From CAIUGU01 sp965279735 (GTDB taxonomy: Bacteria; Pseudomonadota; Gammaproteobacteria; Steroidobacterales; Steroidobacteraceae), in contig OZ257260.1 in assembly GCA_965279735.1 (NCBI GenBank), positions 558,001-622,000 on the forward strand: a stretch of 64,000 nucleotides of DNA, given 5' to 3'. The translations under genes were made by a program, and so were the position numbers. Shown here in pieces: positions 1 to 8,328 of this stretch. The first letter of the stretch is position 1. Every line of letters starts with the position of its first letter. Under the pieces are notes generated by a model that was not told where the DNA came from, did no database searches, and worked only from the letters and a program-made list of their open reading frames with translations.

Positions 1-405
1 GCGGGCGTGGACCTCAAATATGAAATCCAGGCCAAACCAGCAGTCGGAGTGCCCTTCGAGATCGAGATCGCGCTAGTCGCGACTGCCGATGCCGAGACCA
101 TGGCGGTGGCGATCGGGGGGATGCCCGGTATCACCGTGACCAATGCCGCGGTTCCGCCCCTGACCGAAATCAAAGCCGGACAGGTGAATTCCCATAAATT
201 CACGGTGTTGGCGGACCAGATCGGGGTGTATTACGTCAGCGTGGCAGTTACCACCCAGCTCGCGGGAACGACCCAGGCTCGTACCTTCTCTATCCCGCTG
301 CTGCTGGGCGAAGTCCAGGTCTCCCAGAAGGCGACTGTCGAGCCCCCGAAGGACGCCACCGGGCAAGCCGTAGAGTCGATGCCGGCCACTGAAACCGGTC
401 GCTAA
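1..405 (+). CDS. hypothetical protein, C-terminal part (cut by window edge)
   Basis: The reading frame is open from the first base, so the true start lies outside the window; the GTG at 7 is only the first in-window start-like codon. About 134 residues are visible. They alternate hydrophobic and polar residues in a beta-rich pattern and end in a low-complexity Pro/Thr/Ala/Glu tail. This would fit a beta-sandwich or Ig-like domain of an exported or envelope protein, but no signal peptide can be seen because the N-terminus is missing. No catalytic motif or family is recognisable. It is followed by a 125-base gap and then typA. Function unknown. Confidence 0.6.
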   Translation, partial: AGVDLKYEIQAKPAVGVPFEIEIALVATADAETMAVAIGGMPGITVTNAAVPPLTEIKAGQVNSHKFTVLADQIGVYYVSVAVTTQLAGTTQARTFSIPLLLGEVQVSQKATVEPPKDATGQAVESMPATETGR

Positions 406-492
406 CCCCTCGATTGCGCTGGTTTTGGGGGTCCAGGTAAGGCGGTGGAGGAGGCTCAGGCTTTAACCGCTCGCTATTACATCCTGCCCCCG

Positions 493-498
493 TATAAT
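493..498 (+). promoter_or_regulatory. candidate -10 box of the typA promoter
   Basis: A perfect TATAAT lies 33 bases before the typA start in an otherwise GC-rich gap. No convincing -35 box sits 16-18 bases upstream, so it would be a weak or activator-dependent promoter. The assignment rests on the -10 match and its position only. Confidence 0.35.
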
Positions 499-530
499 CC
501 GCGGCCTTTGCCCCCGCCCCGGATTCTTTA

Positions 531-2381
531 GTGACCACCTCGAATCTTCGGAATATCGCCATCATCGCGCACGTCGATCATGGCAAGACCACCCTCGTCG
601 ACAAACTTCTGCGCCAGTCCCAGACCCTGGACGTCCGGGAGAATCTCGGCGAGCGCATCATGGATTCCAACGACCTGGAGCGGGAGCGTGGCATCACGAT
701 CCTGGCCAAGAACACGGCGCTTCGCTGGCTCGACAAGCGGACGAACATTGAGTATCGCCTCAATATCGTCGACACGCCGGGGCACGCCGACTTTGGTGGC
801 GAGGTGGAGCGAGTGCTCTCCATGGTGGACTCGGTGTGCCTTCTGGTGGACGCGCAGGACGGCCCCATGCCGCAGACGCGTTTCGTAACGCAGAAGGCAT
901 TCAACATGGGGCTCAAGCCCATCGTTGTCATCAACAAGATTGATCGGCCCGGCGCGCGGGCGCATTGGGTGCTCGACCAGGTGTTCGACCTGTTCGATCG
1001 CCTGGGTGCAACGGACAGCCAGCTGGACTTCCATGCCGTTTATGCAAGCGCGCTGGGTGGTTACGCGGGCGACAATCCGGACATCCGCGAAGGCAACATG
1101 GACTACCTGTTCCAGACGATCGTGGACACGGTTCCGCCGCCGCAAGTCGACGCCGATGGTCCGTTCCAGATGCAGATCACCTCGCTTGCTTACAGCAGCT
1201 ATGTGGGTGTCATCGGCACCGGTCGCATCAAGCGCGGCAAAGTACGTCCCAACATGCAGGTCGCCGTCATCGGGCGCGACGGCAGTGTGCGCAATGGACG
1301 CGTGCTGCAGGTCCTGGCTTTCATGGGCCTGGAGAAGATGGAAGCCCCCGAGGCGCAGGCGGGCGACATCATCGCCATCACCGGCATCGAGGAACTCGGC
1401 ATCTCCGAAACGCTTTGCGATCCGAAAAATCCCGAAGGGCTGGCCACGCTGCAGGTGGACGAGCCCACCATGACCATGATCTTCGAGGTGAACAAGTCAC
1501 CTTTCGCCGGCAAGGATGGGAAGTTCATTACTTCGAGGCAGATAGGCGAGCGCCTGCAGCGGGAATTGAAGACGAACGTCGCCCTGCGTGTGGAAAACTC
1601 CAGCAGCGGCGGTGACCAGTTCAAGGTCTCGGGCAGAGGTCTGTTGCACCTGTCCGTGTTGCTGGAAAACATGAGGCGTGAAGGCTACGAGGTTGCCGTC
1701 GCGCGGCCGCAAGTCATTACCAAAGTAATCGATGGCGTGACCCATGAACCGTTCGAGGTACTGGTGGCCGACGTAGAGGATACCGATCAGGGCAGCGTCA
1801 TCCAGGGCCTGGCCGAGCGTGGTGGCAAGATGGTCAACATGGTTCCGGACGGCAAGGGCCGTGTGCGACTGGAATACACCATTTCCTCGCGCGGTTTGAT
1901 CGGCTTCCGCACTGATTTCATCAACATGACGCGCGGCAGCGGTCTGCTGTTCCACAATTTCGATCACTTCGGTCCTGCAGGCGAGGATCGTCACGTGGGA
2001 CAGCGCTACAACGGCGTCCTGATCAGCAACGAGCAGGGCAAGGTCGTCGGTTTCGCGCTGTACAACCTGCAGGAGCGCGGTGCAATGACCTCCTCACCGG
2101 GCGACGAGGTTTACGAAGGACAGATCGTGGGTGTGCATGCGCGCGACAATGATCTCGTCGTCAATGTGCTCAAGGGCAAGAAGCTCACCAACATGCGTGC
2201 TTCGGGTACGGATGAGAACATCATCCTGACTCCGCCCCGCCGGTTCTCCCTGGAGCAGGCGCTGGAGTTCATCAATGACGATGAACTGGTGGAGCTGACG
2301 CCTTCTTTCATCCGCCTGCGCAAGAAGTTCCTGAAAGAGCATGAGCGCAAGCGGACGGGGCGTTCCGGCCAGGCGGACTGA
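531..2381 (+). CDS. typA: ribosome-associated GTPase TypA/BipA
   Basis: Translational GTPase of the EF-G/LepA superfamily that binds the 70S ribosome and assists large-subunit assembly and growth under stress (family knowledge). The 616 residues match the usual length of about 605-615. The G1 loop AHVDHGKTT is at residues 13-21, the G2 region RERGITI at about 52-58, G3 DTPGHADF at about 80-87 and G4 NKID at about 135-138. EF-G-like domains III and V and the TypA-specific C-terminal domain follow. The start is GTG at 531, which places the G1 loop at the normal distance from the N-terminus. It appears to be transcribed alone: a candidate -10 lies upstream and a stem-loop with T residues downstream. 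Confidence 0.97.
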   Translation: MTTSNLRNIAIIAHVDHGKTTLVDKLLRQSQTLDVRENLGERIMDSNDLERERGITILAKNTALRWLDKRTNIEYRLNIVDTPGHADFGGEVERVLSMVDSVCLLVDAQDGPMPQTRFVTQKAFNMGLKPIVVINKIDRPGARAHWVLDQVFDLFDRLGATDSQLDFHAVYASALGGYAGDNPDIREGNMDYLFQTIVDTVPPPQVDADGPFQMQITSLAYSSYVGVIGTGRIKRGKVRPNMQVAVIGRDGSVRNGRVLQVLAFMGLEKMEAPEAQAGDIIAITGIEELGISETLCDPKNPEGLATLQVDEPTMTMIFEVNKSPFAGKDGKFITSRQIGERLQRELKTNVALRVENSSSGGDQFKVSGRGLLHLSVLLENMRREGYEVAVARPQVITKVIDGVTHEPFEVLVADVEDTDQGSVIQGLAERGGKMVNMVPDGKGRVRLEYTISSRGLIGFRTDFINMTRGSGLLFHNFDHFGPAGEDRHVGQRYNGVLISNEQGKVVGFALYNLQERGAMTSSPGDEVYEGQIVGVHARDNDLVVNVLKGKKLTNMRASGTDENIILTPPRRFSLEQALEFINDDELVELTPSFIRLRKKFLKEHERKRTGRSGQAD

Positions 2382-2420
2382 TCGCGGAGAGGCGGCCGTC
2401 CGGCGGCCGTCATTCAACAT

Positions 2421-2438
2421 AAGCCCGAAGGGCTTTTA
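2421..2438 (+). terminator. intrinsic terminator after typA
   Basis: A six-base-pair stem (aagccc / gggctt) with a GAA loop is followed by a short T run, 40 bases after the typA stop codon. The stem is short, so termination may be partial. Confidence 0.5.
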
Positions 2439-2562
2439 AGGGAAAACCGCATCTCTTTCACATAAATCGGGAGCCTGTTCACACCGCTCCCGACCGCGAA
2501 ACTCCTACGATCCTCAAGGTCCATACCGACCTGCACGAAGGGACCGGGAGTCCATCGCGTTC

Positions 2563-5500
2563 ATGCATCGCCAGCTCAAGAAGCAGATTCAGGAGGCCAC
2601 TGCCCACGACGGGCGGCTCGATCCTGATCGCCTGCTGGGCCTTGTCGGTGAGACGTATGTGAACATGGACGAGGAGCGGCGCGGAATCGTGCGCTCCATG
2701 CAGCTGATGTCGGAGGAGGCGACAGCGCTGACCCGCGAGATCAAGGAAAGCACCGCGGCCCAGTTGCAGGCCATCCTTGATCACGTCAAGGACGCCATCA
2801 TCACCGTCAGTGAGTCGGGCCATATCGCCACCGTGAACGGGACCGGCGAGCGCGTTTTCGGCTATGGCGAGGCGGATCTCGTGGGCCGCAATATCGAATT
2901 CCTGTTACCCGAGCTCGCTGCGGGCGGCGCTCTCGCCGGAGGCCTCGATCCCCTCGCAGCCCGACTCGATGATACGCAGGCGGACCTCGCTCCCCAGGAA
3001 ACCATTGCCCTGCATGCGAATGGCACGCGATTCACTGCAGAGCTCGCCGTCAGCAAGGCAAGGGTTAGCCGGCAGACTGTCTATATCGTCTGTCTGCGGG
3101 ATACCACCGAACGCAAGAATGCGGAGGCTGCGCTGCGCGAGAGCGAAGCACGCTATAGAACCCTGGTGCAGCACGCTCCGGAATGCATCGTCGTTCTCGA
3201 TATGGATCTGGGAAGGTTTGTCGAGGCCAACGACAACGCCGTCCGCTTCTTCAAGATGAAACGCGAGGCATTGTTCGCGATGGGCCCTGAAGGCGTGTCG
3301 CCTCTCACGCAGCCTGATGGGAACTCGTCAGAGGAAATGACTCGCGGCTACATCGAACGCACGCTGTCAGGGGAAGCGCCGGTTTTTGAATGGGTCTATC
3401 GCGATGCTTTCGGGAACGATATTCCCTGTGAAGTGCGGCTTGTGCGTCTGCCTTCTTCCAATCGTCGCCTGATTCGCGGCAGCATCACTGATATCACTGA
3501 ACGCAAGCGTGCCGAGTTGCTGGTGGGCGGTGAGAAGCGCGTGTTCGAGCGCATGGCTGCCAATGTCGATCTCCGCATGACGCTGCAGTCGCTCATCGAA
3601 GCCGTTGAACGCGTGGCCACGGATTCCATCTGTGCGATCCATCTGCTGGAAGCCGATCGCTCAACACTGACTTTCTGTATTGGTCCGAAGCTGTCCCCCG
3701 AATACATCGAGACGATGCAGACTGTGCCGGTTGCGGTTCGCAATGGCTCATGCGCAGCGGCTGTGTACCTGGAGCGTCAGGTGATTGTTGCCGACATTGC
3801 GCGCGATGCCCTCTGGGAAAATCGCCGCAACGGCGCGCTCGCCGCCGGCCTCAAGGCATGCTGGTCCACTCCGATCCGGGCTTCCGATGGCAGCATCGTT
3901 GGCACGCTGGCGCTCTATTTCCGATCGCCTCGCAATCCTTCGGGACGCGATTCCGAGCTCATGTCCCGAATGACACAGCTCGCCGGCATTGCCATCGAGC
4001 GACGTCGGGCCGAAGAGGCTTTGCGTGCGAGCGAAGCCCAGTATCGCGGCCTGTTCGACAATGTCATGGAAGGCGTCTACAGCTCAACCTGTGAGGGAGT
4101 GTTTGTATCGGTCAATCCCGCGCTCGTGCGCATGGTGGGCTGCGAGAACCCGGCCGAATTGCTGGCGATGCCGACCACGGCAATTTACGCCGACCCGGAA
4201 ATTCGTGCGGACATTCTGGCGACGATTGAACGCGATGGCGAAATCCGCAACGCGGAATTTCGCTTGCAACGCCTCGACGGAACAACGCTGACAGTAGTCG
4301 AGAATACCCGTGCAGTACGAGGATTCGACGGCGGGATCATCGCCTACGAAGGCACGATCTCGGATATCACGGAGCGCAAGCGCGCCGAAACGCAGGTATT
4401 CGAGGAAAAAGAGAAGGCCCAGACGACGCTGCAATCGATCGGTGATGCAGTCATCACGACGGATGCAGAAGGCCGGGTCGACTATCTGAACGCGATTGCA
4501 GAGACCCTGACGGGCTGGCCGTTGGCGGAAGCACAAGGCAGGCCGCTGACCGACGTTTTTAGCCTCCTCAACGAAGCCAGCCGCGAGCCGCTCGAACATC
4601 CCGTGCTGCGATGCTTGCGTGAAGCCCAGGTAATCAAGCCTGTCGAGCAGGCCGTGCTGGTGAATCGCAAAGGCCAGGAAATCGCCATCCAGGATTCGGC
4701 AGCCCCCATCCGCGATCGCTCCGGCAAGGTCATTGGCGCTGTCATGGTATTCCATGACGTCAGCAAGGAGCGCCGGTTGCAGCGCGCTTTGACTTACCAG
4801 GCTACCCATGACGCGTTGACGGGCCTCATCAATCGCCGTGAGTTTGAACGTCGTCTGCATGAATCATTGATGATGGCGCGCGCTGACGGCGACGTGTCGC
4901 ATGTCATGCTGTATCTAGATCTCGACCAGTTCAAGGTGATCAACGATACCTGCGGCCACCAGGCTGGCGATCTGCTGCTGAAGCAGATTACGGGGCTGCT
5001 CCAGACCCGGGTGCGCACGACCGATACGATCGCCCGGTTGGGCGGTGATGAATTCGGAATCCTGCTGCAGGACTGCACCGCGGACTGGGCAGCGAAGGTT
5101 GCAGACAGCCTGCGGCAAGCCATTCGCGATTTCCGCTTTGTCTGGCAGGACGGTGCCTTGAACGTTGGTGTCAGCGTCGGGATCGTCGAGATCAACAGCG
5201 AGAGCGAAAGCATCGCCAATATCATGAGTGCGTCCGACGTCGCGTGTTATGCCGCCAAGGACTCCGGCCGCAATCGCATCCACATGTACGAGCATGGTGC
5301 GGCACCTGAACGGCATCGCGAGATGCAGTGGGTGTCGAGACTGACGCGTGCGTGCGAGGAAAATCGTCTGGAGCTGTACTACCAGCCCATCGTTGCGATC
5401 GGCAGGAACGCTGATCATCGTGGTCACTACGAGCTGCTTCTGCGGATGCGTGGCGAGAACGGAGCGCTGGTCAGTCCGGCGGAATTCATTCCTGCCGCCG

Positions 5501-6123
5501 AGCGTTACAACCTGATGCCCGCCATCGATCGTTGGGTAGTGCGGCATGCGCTCGGAACGCTGGCTCACTACCGCAGTGATGGTCCGGCGGAAAGCGGCTA
5601 TACGCTTTCCATCAACCTGTCGGGGACTTCACTCAACGATGATCGCTTCCTCGAGTTCATGATCAGCGAACTGCAGTCCTACGACCTCAGTCCCGGCGCG
5701 GTGTGTTTCGAGATCACGGAAACGGCCGCCATCGCGAATCTCGCGAATGTCGTTCACTTCATGCGCGAACTGCGGGAACGCGGCTGCCAGTTCTCGCTCG
5801 ACGATTTCGGCAGCGGTCTGTCGTCCTTCATGTACCTCAAGAACCTGCCGGTCGACTATCTCAAGATCGATGGCCAGTTCATCCAGAACATGACGACCGA
5901 TCATGTCGATCGCGCAATGGTCGTGGCGATCAGCCAGATTGGCAAGGCGATGGGGCTCAAGACCATCGCCGAAAGGGTCGAGACTGCCGAGATCCTGGCC
6001 TGTCTCGAGGAAATCGGGATCGACTATGCGCAGGGCTGGTATCTGGCGCGTCCGGAGTCCGTGGAGTCATTGAGCCGCATCACCCGGTCGTCGACCACCA
6101 TCACGTTGGCGCAAAGCGCCTGA
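2563..6123 (+). CDS. multisensor diguanylate cyclase/phosphodiesterase (PAS-PAS-GAF-PAS-PAS-GGDEF-EAL)
   Basis: A 1186-residue cyclic-di-GMP enzyme. Domains in order: a short N-terminal helix region, PAS at about 65-190, PAS at about 200-325, GAF at about 330-480, PAS at about 490-610, PAS at about 620-740, GGDEF at about 745-905 and EAL at about 920-1180. The GGDEF signature is intact at 827-831, and an RxxD motif (RTTD) sits five residues before it, matching the product-inhibition I-site. In the EAL domain the signature reads ELL at about 957; Glu is kept. The downstream SINLSG, ITET, LDDFGSG (about 1080) and LKIDGQF motifs are present, so both activities look possible. No transmembrane segment is evident, so it is probably a cytosolic sensor. 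It stands alone between typA and dusA; the signal it senses is unknown. Confidence 0.93.
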   Translation: MHRQLKKQIQEATAHDGRLDPDRLLGLVGETYVNMDEERRGIVRSMQLMSEEATALTREIKESTAAQLQAILDHVKDAIITVSESGHIATVNGTGERVFGYGEADLVGRNIEFLLPELAAGGALAGGLDPLAARLDDTQADLAPQETIALHANGTRFTAELAVSKARVSRQTVYIVCLRDTTERKNAEAALRESEARYRTLVQHAPECIVVLDMDLGRFVEANDNAVRFFKMKREALFAMGPEGVSPLTQPDGNSSEEMTRGYIERTLSGEAPVFEWVYRDAFGNDIPCEVRLVRLPSSNRRLIRGSITDITERKRAELLVGGEKRVFERMAANVDLRMTLQSLIEAVERVATDSICAIHLLEADRSTLTFCIGPKLSPEYIETMQTVPVAVRNGSCAAAVYLERQVIVADIARDALWENRRNGALAAGLKACWSTPIRASDGSIVGTLALYFRSPRNPSGRDSELMSRMTQLAGIAIERRRAEEALRASEAQYRGLFDNVMEGVYSSTCEGVFVSVNPALVRMVGCENPAELLAMPTTAIYADPEIRADILATIERDGEIRNAEFRLQRLDGTTLTVVENTRAVRGFDGGIIAYEGTISDITERKRAETQVFEEKEKAQTTLQSIGDAVITTDAEGRVDYLNAIAETLTGWPLAEAQGRPLTDVFSLLNEASREPLEHPVLRCLREAQVIKPVEQAVLVNRKGQEIAIQDSAAPIRDRSGKVIGAVMVFHDVSKERRLQRALTYQATHDALTGLINRREFERRLHESLMMARADGDVSHVMLYLDLDQFKVINDTCGHQAGDLLLKQITGLLQTRVRTTDTIARLGGDEFGILLQDCTADWAAKVADSLRQAIRDFRFVWQDGALNVGVSVGIVEINSESESIANIMSASDVACYAAKDSGRNRIHMYEHGAAPERHREMQWVSRLTRACEENRLELYYQPIVAIGRNADHRGHYELLLRMRGENGALVSPAEFIPAAERYNLMPAIDRWVVRHALGTLAHYRSDGPAESGYTLSINLSGTSLNDDRFLEFMISELQSYDLSPGAVCFEITETAAIANLANVVHFMRELRERGCQFSLDDFGSGLSSFMYLKNLPVDYLKIDGQFIQNMTTDHVDRAMVVAISQIGKAMGLKTIAERVETAEILACLEEIGIDYAQGWYLARPESVESLSRITRSSTTITLAQSA

Positions 6124-6214
6124 TTGCCGGCTGTCGCGGCTGTCCGGGGTTCTAGGTCGGGGGGAAATCGGGCATAGTCGCGGGCCTCGACCCAGCACCG
6201 GCGAAACGCGGCTC

Positions 6215-7228
6215 ATGCAAGCCACCAACAACCAGTTGAAACCCAACGTAATTCCGATTTCTGTGGCGCCCATGATGGCGTACACGGACCGGCATTTCCG
6301 TTATTTTCTTCGCCTCCTGAGCCCGTCGGCGCTGCTTTACACGGAGATGATCACGGCGCAGGCGCTCAAACACGCCGATCCCGCGCGGTGGCTGGAATTC
6401 AGTTCCCAGGAACACCCGGTCGTCCTGCAGCTGGGGGGCAGCGATCCACAGGATCTGGCCAACGCCGCGCGACTCGGTGAGCAATTTGGCTATGACGAAA
6501 TCAATCTTAATTGCGGGTGTCCGAGCGACCGTGTCCAGAACGGACGGTTCGGTGCATGCCTCATGGCCGAGCCCCATCGGGTTGCCGACTCTGTGCGTGC
6601 AATGCGTGATGCGGTCACTGTGCCTGTGACGGTCAAATGCCGGATAGGCATCGAGCCTCGGGCCGCAGATGGCGAGGAAGATCGTGTATTTCTTTCAACC
6701 TTCGTTCGCGAAGTCGCTGACGCCGGGTGTTCAGTATTCGTCGTGCATGCGCGTAAGGCATTGCTGGGGGGTCTAAGTCCCAAGGAAAATCGCGAAATTC
6801 CCCCTTTGCAGTACGAGGTGGTTCGCTCGCTGAAAGAGGAATTTCCGGCCTGCAGTTTCATTCTGAACGGTGGCATTCGCAGCATCGCCGATGTGCAGCG
6901 TCATCTCGAAACTTTCGATGGCGTGATGCTGGGGAGAGAGGTCTGCGAGAATCCATACGTATTGACGGAGTTGCACAGGACTGTCTGTGATCCCGCATGG
7001 TCACCTCCTGCGCGGGAATGGGTGATAGAGGAATACGCAAGGTATGTGCGCGAACGCGTTGCAGAGGGCCATCCTTTGCGTGCGATGACTCGTCACGTGC
7101 TGGGACTTTATGCCGGTCTGCCACGCGCGCGTTCATGGCGCCGCTTCCTGAGCGAACAGGTTGCAGAAGCGTCCGCAGGTCCCGATCTGCTGCTCGATTC
7201 GCTTCGTATTGTCCAGGCCGCGGCCTGA
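6215..7228 (+). CDS. dusA: tRNA-dihydrouridine(20/20a) synthase DusA
   Basis: FMN- and NADPH-dependent reductase that forms dihydrouridine at positions 20/20a of the tRNA D-loop. The 337-residue protein has the TIM-barrel opening with the flavin-binding segment VAPMMAYTDRHFR near residues 15-27. The catalytic-Cys motif NCGCPS lies near 98-103, an HARKA segment near 179-183 and the phosphate-binding NGGIRS near 218-223. The DRHFRYFLR segment is typical of the DusA subgroup rather than DusB or DusC. The start at 6215 puts the flavin motif at the expected distance. No partner gene is evident. Confidence 0.94.
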   Translation: MQATNNQLKPNVIPISVAPMMAYTDRHFRYFLRLLSPSALLYTEMITAQALKHADPARWLEFSSQEHPVVLQLGGSDPQDLANAARLGEQFGYDEINLNCGCPSDRVQNGRFGACLMAEPHRVADSVRAMRDAVTVPVTVKCRIGIEPRAADGEEDRVFLSTFVREVADAGCSVFVVHARKALLGGLSPKENREIPPLQYEVVRSLKEEFPACSFILNGGIRSIADVQRHLETFDGVMLGREVCENPYVLTELHRTVCDPAWSPPAREWVIEEYARYVRERVAEGHPLRAMTRHVLGLYAGLPRARSWRRFLSEQVAEASAGPDLLLDSLRIVQAAA

Positions 7229-7252
7229 ACCTGCTGCCACATGCATTGAACG

Positions 7253-7294
7253 CCTGCTTACATAAGCAGGATTTTCCTGCTTTATGTATATAAT
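7253..7294 (+). promoter_or_regulatory. overlapping palindromes and -10 box before the cyclase gene
   Basis: Three 7-base segments, cctgctt (7253-7259), aagcagg (7264-7270) and cctgctt (7276-7282), let the middle one pair with either neighbour. The second pairing extends outward (cataagcagg with cctgctttatg, one bulge). A perfect TATAAT follows at 7289-7294, 30 bases before the cyclase start. The first hairpin could end dusA transcription. The second overlaps where a -35 box would lie and could be an operator or, if transcribed from upstream, a switch. The structure is visible; its role is inference. Confidence 0.45.
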
Positions 7295-7324
7295 CCCCAG
7301 CGCATGGACACAGGGCATTAGGGC

Positions 7325-8236
7325 ATGGGGAAGGACATTGAAGTAGCAATCCTGTTTGCCGACGTTGTCGGCAGTACACGGATTTACGAGATCATGGGCG
7401 ACCAGCGCGCCCGGGACATGGTCCTGACCTGCGTCGAGATCATGCGCAGTGCCACCGAGCAGAACCATGGCTCGGTGATCAAGACGATTGGCGATGAGAT
7501 CATGGCGACGTTTCCCACCGCCAACGATGCCGTGAACGCGGCCAGCCAGATGCAGCACGACATCGTCACCCACGCCGATCTCAAGGTGGACAGCCAGCCT
7601 GTAGCGATACGGATCGGTTGCCATTACGGGCCGGTAGTCGTCGAGAATCGCGATATCTTCGGGGCGGCCGTACATACCGCAAACCGGATGACCAGCCAGG
7701 CCAAGGCCGGGCAGATCATGATCACGAGCGCGATGGTGGAAGGATTGCCTCCCGAATGGCGGTCCGCGGTGCGGCAGATCGATGTTGCTACCTTGCGTGG
7801 CAAGACAAGCGAAGACGAACTCTTTGAAGTGCTCTGGCAGAAGGAAGATGCCACGAGCATGCTTCCGGCCTTGGCACTCAACGTTGCTGCGAACCACCGC
7901 GACAAGCGACTGCGACGACTCCGCTTGCGGTTTCAGGGGCAGGAAATCGTGGTGGATGACAGCCGCACCAATATCGCAATCGGCCGTGCCGAAGAGAACG
8001 ACGTCGTCATCAAGGGCAACCTGATTTCCCGGCTGCATGCGCGCATCGAGTTCAGCCGCAACAAGTTCACTCTCGTCGATCAGAGCACGAACGGCACCTT
8101 CGTAACGACGCGAGAAGGCGAGGAGGCCTTTGTCCGGCGTGACAGCATGCTGCTGAAGGGCGAAGGGCTTATTGGTTTCGGCCGTGTACCCGAGTCAGGC
8201 TCTGCCCTGACGCTTAAGTACGTGTGCGAGGAATAA
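7325..8236 (+). CDS. class III adenylate/guanylate cyclase fused to an FHA domain
   Basis: 303 residues. Residues about 5-175 form a class III nucleotide cyclase homology domain: the first metal-binding Asp is in LFADVVGST (about 11-18) and the second in IGDEIMATF (about 57-65). Residues about 200-300 form a forkhead-associated domain with the phosphothreonine-binding pattern (IGRAEENDVVI, then ISRLHARIEF, then DQSTNGTFV). The layout predicts a soluble enzyme making cAMP or cGMP whose localisation or activity depends on a phosphorylated partner. Substrate choice cannot be decided from the visible residues. No Ser/Thr kinase gene is adjacent. The start at 7325 follows a candidate -10 box. Confidence 0.9.
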   Translation: MGKDIEVAILFADVVGSTRIYEIMGDQRARDMVLTCVEIMRSATEQNHGSVIKTIGDEIMATFPTANDAVNAASQMQHDIVTHADLKVDSQPVAIRIGCHYGPVVVENRDIFGAAVHTANRMTSQAKAGQIMITSAMVEGLPPEWRSAVRQIDVATLRGKTSEDELFEVLWQKEDATSMLPALALNVAANHRDKRLRRLRLRFQGQEIVVDDSRTNIAIGRAEENDVVIKGNLISRLHARIEFSRNKFTLVDQSTNGTFVTTREGEEAFVRRDSMLLKGEGLIGFGRVPESGSALTLKYVCEE

Positions 8237-8237
8237 T

Positions 8238-8320
8238 CCTCACCCACTCCGTTTCCCTCTCCTCCCTGAGGGGGTACTGACCTCTCCCGTCGGGAGAGGT
8301 CGCACGAAGTGCGGGTGAGG
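8238..8320. repeat. REP-like palindromic intergenic repeat between convergent genes
   Basis: An outer inverted pair (cctcaccc at 8238-8245, gggtgagg at 8313-8320) encloses two small hairpins: ctctccc/gggagag at 8282-8298 and cgcac/gtgcg at 8301-8313. This composition resembles dispersed intergenic repeats common in high-GC proteobacteria. It lies between the convergent cyclase and pckG genes and may act as a bidirectional terminator. No second copy was noticed in the window. Confidence 0.55.
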
Positions 8321-8328
8321 GGAACGCG

